This document shows positions 4,503 through 6,938 of a stretch of DNA of 6,938 nt, piece by piece. The translations under genes were made by a program, and so were the position numbers. The stretch is from contig JAGAKC010000176.1 in NCBI GenBank assembly GCA_017848155.1, positions 1 through 6,938 of the forward strand, given 5' to 3'. Each line of letters begins with the position of its first letter. The stretch's first letter is position 1. The DNA is from Oscillospiraceae bacterium (GTDB taxonomy: Bacteria; Bacillota; Clostridia; Oscillospirales; Ruminococcaceae). The notes under the pieces are model-generated. The model saw only the letters and a program-made list of their open reading frames with translations. It was not told the origin of the DNA and made no database searches.

Positions 4503-5194
4503 CTTTATATACAGGTACTCCCGGCAGCGGTAAATCTTACACCGCAGCCGACCGAATCGACCGTGCACTGCGCCGGGGCATGACTGTCGTAGCGAATTTT
4601 GAAATCAATATCGATCCTAAAAAGCATAAGGGCAAGTTTATCTTTATCGACACGCTTAAGCTCAGTCCCGATTTCTTTATGGAATATGCGCAGAAGCATT
4701 ACGATCCTAAAAAGGGTGAGAATCAGGGTCTTATCTTCATCGATGAAGCTCAGATACCATTCAATCCACGTACAGGCTTCAGCGGCAAAAACGACAACTC
4801 CCGTATGGCATGGATAAATTTTCTTTCTAAGCATCGTCACTATTTCTGGGACGTGATCCTGATCACGCAGCATGACCGAATGATCGACCGTCAGATCAGA
4901 GCGCTGGTCGAGGTCGAGCGAAAGCATCGTGATCTTAAGAACTTCGGCGCTAAGGGCTTCTATATGATGCTCATTTTCCGTAAGCGCTTTGTTCAGGTGT
5001 CATATTGGTACACCATACAGGAGAAGATCGGCAGCGAGTTTTTCAGCTTGAAAAAACGCATTTGCAAGCTATATGATACATTCAAGAAATTTGAAAACGA
5101 CAAGGACACAGACGCCGATCGGCGCAGCTCTGACTCCGACATGAAGAAAAAGATCGCCGAATTTAATGCAAAGCTGGCAGAAAGCGAGGAATAA
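4496..5194 (+). CDS. zot: Zot/gpI family virion assembly ATPase
   Basis: This 232-residue P-loop protein has Walker A GTPGSGKS (7-14), Walker B LIFIDEAQ (79-86, with D83 and E84), and the Zot-typical strand VILITQH (120-126) followed by DRMIDRQIRALVE. In filamentous phages this ATPase sits at the inner membrane and powers extrusion of the virion while coat protein replaces the ssDNA-binding protein. Ff gpI is longer (348 residues), with a membrane anchor and a periplasmic part that meets the secretin. Here no convincing anchor is seen: GFYMMLIF is too short, and the end is a charged, probably coiled segment. This fits a host with one membrane. GAGGAGG lies inside the upstream gene, whose end overlaps this start. 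Confidence 0.93.
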   Translation: MLTLYTGTPGSGKSYTAADRIDRALRRGMTVVANFEINIDPKKHKGKFIFIDTLKLSPDFFMEYAQKHYDPKKGENQGLIFIDEAQIPFNPRTGFSGKNDNSRMAWINFLSKHRHYFWDVILITQHDRMIDRQIRALVEVERKHRDLKNFGAKGFYMMLIFRKRFVQVSYWYTIQEKIGSEFFSLKKRICKLYDTFKKFENDKDTDADRRSSDSDMKKKIAEFNAKLAESEE

Positions 5195-5196
5195 AA

Positions 5197-6642
5197 ATGA
5201 AAAAAAGGATCATAGCCGCCCTGCTTGCTGCCGTTATGGTGTTTCACATCGGCGGCGAGGTCACACGTCCTCAGGCTGTATCAGCTGCTGTCGGCGGTCT
5301 GGGTCTTGGTATCCTCGCAGCAAATCTGCTTGGATTGATGTCAGGCTGCTATGACGATGCTGCAAAGGCTATCGGGTGCCTTGTGGAAAACGGTGTCGAG
5401 GGATTCCAGAAAGCTTTTGTCGGCGATGCTGATACCCCGTCGTGGTTCGTATCGGGCTGGCAGCAGATCTATACCTCTGTCTGTGATGCCTTTGATTCAG
5501 GTGATATCGTCGATACAGGCGGCGGTGTATATACCATGAAATATTCGGTTTATCTAGCCATATGCGACCAGCTCAAGGGCACGATACCATCAGATCTTGA
5601 CCTCGGTACATCGCTTACTTACAAGATATATGATTATCCGCACGGAACATCCTGTTATGCATCCTCGATACCGTATCTTGACAGTATAACAGGCAGCGGT
5701 GTCAGCTATGTCCCCGTTTTATATACCGAAAAAGCTATCTATTTCTGTGAAGCGTATACCTTTTACGCACTGAAAATGATGGAATCATCGGGCAAGTATC
5801 ACATAACTAACTGTACCTACACATATAGCAGCAGCTATAACCGTAATGTGACAGGATCACGTTTTATGGGCGGTTATTATGCTGATTCTATAATGGGTTC
5901 ATTTTCAAAATACGGTCTTAGATTCTGGTATCAGAGCAATGTTTTCAGTGTCGAATCAGAGAAGTTTGATAAATTCGATGTTGAGGTGGACACATGGCAC
6001 AGGTGGGACGGTGCAAGCCTTACTACTGTATCTCCCGATCAGATCGATAGCGGAGCTGCTACAGGATATCTGATCTCCGAGGGTTATTTTGACGAGTTTA
6101 TGGACGATCTTTCCGAGTATTCCGCTGTTGTTGTCGGAGATATCGACGATCTTTCCGAGCCGCTTGACCCTGTTCTGGATAAGACGGACGACCCCGGTCT
6201 GATCATAGACACCGATCCCGACATTGCTTCGCCTGTGGATGCAACTATCGTCACAGATATCCCGGGAGAAGCTGATATCCCCCTGTCTGATCTTATGGCA
6301 AAGACCAGGCTTGATATAGATATCCCGTCGGTGATCGCCACAAAGTTTCCTTTCTGCATACCATTCGACTTCATCAGGATCCTGTCTGTTCTCTGCGCTG
6401 ACCCGATCGCTCCCGTATTTCGTATACCGATTTCCACAGACCCTGCGCAGCTGGAACAGTTCACAGGTAATCAGACTATCGGGCAGCTGCCCGATGATTT
6501 TGTCCCGATGTTCGAGATCGACGAGGAGATCGTCATTGATCTGTCATGTGTTCCGCTGGTGCAGCCGATCTGCTACACCATCTTCATCATTGGATTTGTT
6601 ATCCTGCTCATATACATTACCCCCAAAATGATCAATCATTAA
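5197..6642 (+). CDS. Putative adsorption/minor coat protein (gpIII-like)
   Basis: This 481-residue protein has a signal peptide (MKKR, hydrophobic core, probable cut near A30, VSA|AV) and a C-terminal membrane anchor at about 453-474 followed by the short basic tail TPKMINH. That topology is typical of gpIII. The region after the signal is Gly/Leu-rich (33-50). The middle (about 50-300) is rich in Tyr, Ser and Gly and would be the receptor-binding part. Residues about 300-375 are rich in Asp and Pro, like a linker. The block FPFCIPFDF...APVFRIPI (384-412) resembles the pre-anchor region of other inovirus attachment proteins. It starts 3 bp after the ATPase stop with GAGGA (5186-5190) ahead. 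Its role is host binding and entry plus virion release. The receptor is unknown. Confidence 0.82.
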   Translation: MKKRIIAALLAAVMVFHIGGEVTRPQAVSAAVGGLGLGILAANLLGLMSGCYDDAAKAIGCLVENGVEGFQKAFVGDADTPSWFVSGWQQIYTSVCDAFDSGDIVDTGGGVYTMKYSVYLAICDQLKGTIPSDLDLGTSLTYKIYDYPHGTSCYASSIPYLDSITGSGVSYVPVLYTEKAIYFCEAYTFYALKMMESSGKYHITNCTYTYSSSYNRNVTGSRFMGGYYADSIMGSFSKYGLRFWYQSNVFSVESEKFDKFDVEVDTWHRWDGASLTTVSPDQIDSGAATGYLISEGYFDEFMDDLSEYSAVVVGDIDDLSEPLDPVLDKTDDPGLIIDTDPDIASPVDATIVTDIPGEADIPLSDLMAKTRLDIDIPSVIATKFPFCIPFDFIRILSVLCADPIAPVFRIPISTDPAQLEQFTGNQTIGQLPDDFVPMFEIDEEIVIDLSCVPLVQPICYTIFIIGFVILLIYITPKMINH

Positions 6643-6654
6643 GGAGCTGCTGTC

Positions 6655-6909
6655 ATGGAATTTATCAAAGGTATCTGGAACGCTATAGTTGACGTCGTGG
6701 ATGATATAGTCAATGCTATAGTAATGCTGCTCCCTGATAGTCCTTTCAAGGATGTGGCAATACCTGAAGAGGTCGTTGAGATCTTCGGGTATGTCAACTA
6801 CTTCGTACCGATCAGGGCGATGCTTGCGATCGGTATGTCCTGGCTTGGTGCTATTGGTGTATATTATCTGTATCAGACGATACTGCGCTGGGCACGTACA
6901 ATAAAATGA
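6655..6909 (+). CDS. Minor coat protein (gpVI-like)
   Basis: This 84-residue hydrophobic protein has an amphipathic N-terminal helix with acidic residues (NAIVDVVDDIVNAIV), LPDSPF (26-31), an aromatic segment FGYVNYFVPI (44-53) and a membrane helix at about 55-73, ending in the basic stretch LRWARTIK. This layout is shared by small proteins placed after the gpIII-like gene in Gram-positive inoviruses and corresponds to gpVI, which with gpIII closes the virion end. There is no cleaved signal. AAGGAG (6641-6646) overlaps the previous stop, and the ATG follows 8 nt later. It is the last gene of the virion operon. Confidence 0.8.
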   Translation: MEFIKGIWNAIVDVVDDIVNAIVMLLPDSPFKDVAIPEEVVEIFGYVNYFVPIRAMLAIGMSWLGAIGVYYLYQTILRWARTIK

Positions 6910-6938
6910 CTGCGTGGGGACCGTGAGCGTGCGAGCGG
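6910..6938 (+). other. Non-coding tail, probably continuous with the start of the window
   Basis: After the last gene only 29 bases remain. They are G-rich and include TGGGGACC and GCGAGCG (6931-6937), which resembles the GCGNAGCG units at 54-108. CCG (6921-6923) and CGG (6936-6938) are complementary but make only a short stem. No terminator is seen. This likeness of the two ends supports, but does not prove, a circular genome with the origin region spanning the join. Confidence 0.4.

Noticed and set aside
4505..4927. 140-codon open frame on the minus strand
   Set aside because: It lies wholly antisense to the Walker A and Walker B part of the assembly ATPase gene and has no family features.
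6084..6464. 126-codon Ser/Gly-rich open frame on the minus strand
   Set aside because: It is antisense to the gpIII-like gene, and its low-complexity composition is typical of a shadow of Asp/Ile/Pro codons.

Overview
The window looks like the complete or nearly complete genome of a small filamentous phage (inovirus) of a Gram-positive, clostridia-like host, perhaps of the Ruminococcus/Oscillospiraceae type. The host guess rests on four things. Nearly every gene has a strong Shine-Dalgarno site (AAGGAGG or GAGGAGG types). The main promoter is a perfect TTGACA-17-TATAAT. The initiator is of the Rep_trans type rather than the Ff gpII type. There is no outer-membrane secretin (gpIV) gene. The size (6.9 kb) and gene order fit an inovirus. 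If the ends join, the 6910-6938 tail and the 1-129 head form one intergenic origin-like region, but circularity is not proven by the sequence.

Layout. (1) Positions 1-129 are non-coding with an 8-bp inverted repeat and three very similar mini-hairpins GCGNAGCG (N = A, C, G), directly ahead of rep. (2) Positions 130-1404 encode the rolling-circle initiator, followed by a bidirectional terminator and a second perfect 9-bp hairpin. (3) Positions 1582-2196 are on the minus strand: an XRE repressor followed by two AT-rich small membrane-protein genes, one of only 48 codons, coupled by ATGA. (4) Positions 2212-2307 are a compact switch: divergent, overlapping promoters and two 14-bp operators CAACYnnnnGGTTG. 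(5) Positions 2348-3297 hold three early-type genes: an unknown protein, a DUF4314-like protein and a DUF3846 protein. (6) Positions 3298-3401 are non-coding with three tandem hairpins. (7) Positions 3402-6909 are the virion module: ssDNA-binding protein (gpV-like), two 47- and 40-residue membrane proteins (gpVII/gpIX-like), major coat precursor (gpVIII-like), terminator, a ribbon-helix-helix regulator, the Zot/gpI assembly ATPase, a 481-residue adsorption protein (gpIII-like) and an 84-residue gpVI-like protein.

How it works together. Rep would replicate the genome by rolling circle. The small DNA-binding protein would coat single strands. The ATPase would drive extrusion through the single host membrane while coat subunits replace the binding protein. 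The gpIII- and gpVI-like proteins would cap one end and the gpVII/gpIX-like pair the other. The repressor switch implies a stable carrier or lysogenic state. No integrase is encoded, so that state would be episomal or would use host Xer recombinases; I could not find a convincing dif site. Four real genes too short for ordinary ORF calling were read directly from the sequence: 1776-1922 (-), 3659-3802 (+), 3812-3934 (+) and 4323-4502 (+).
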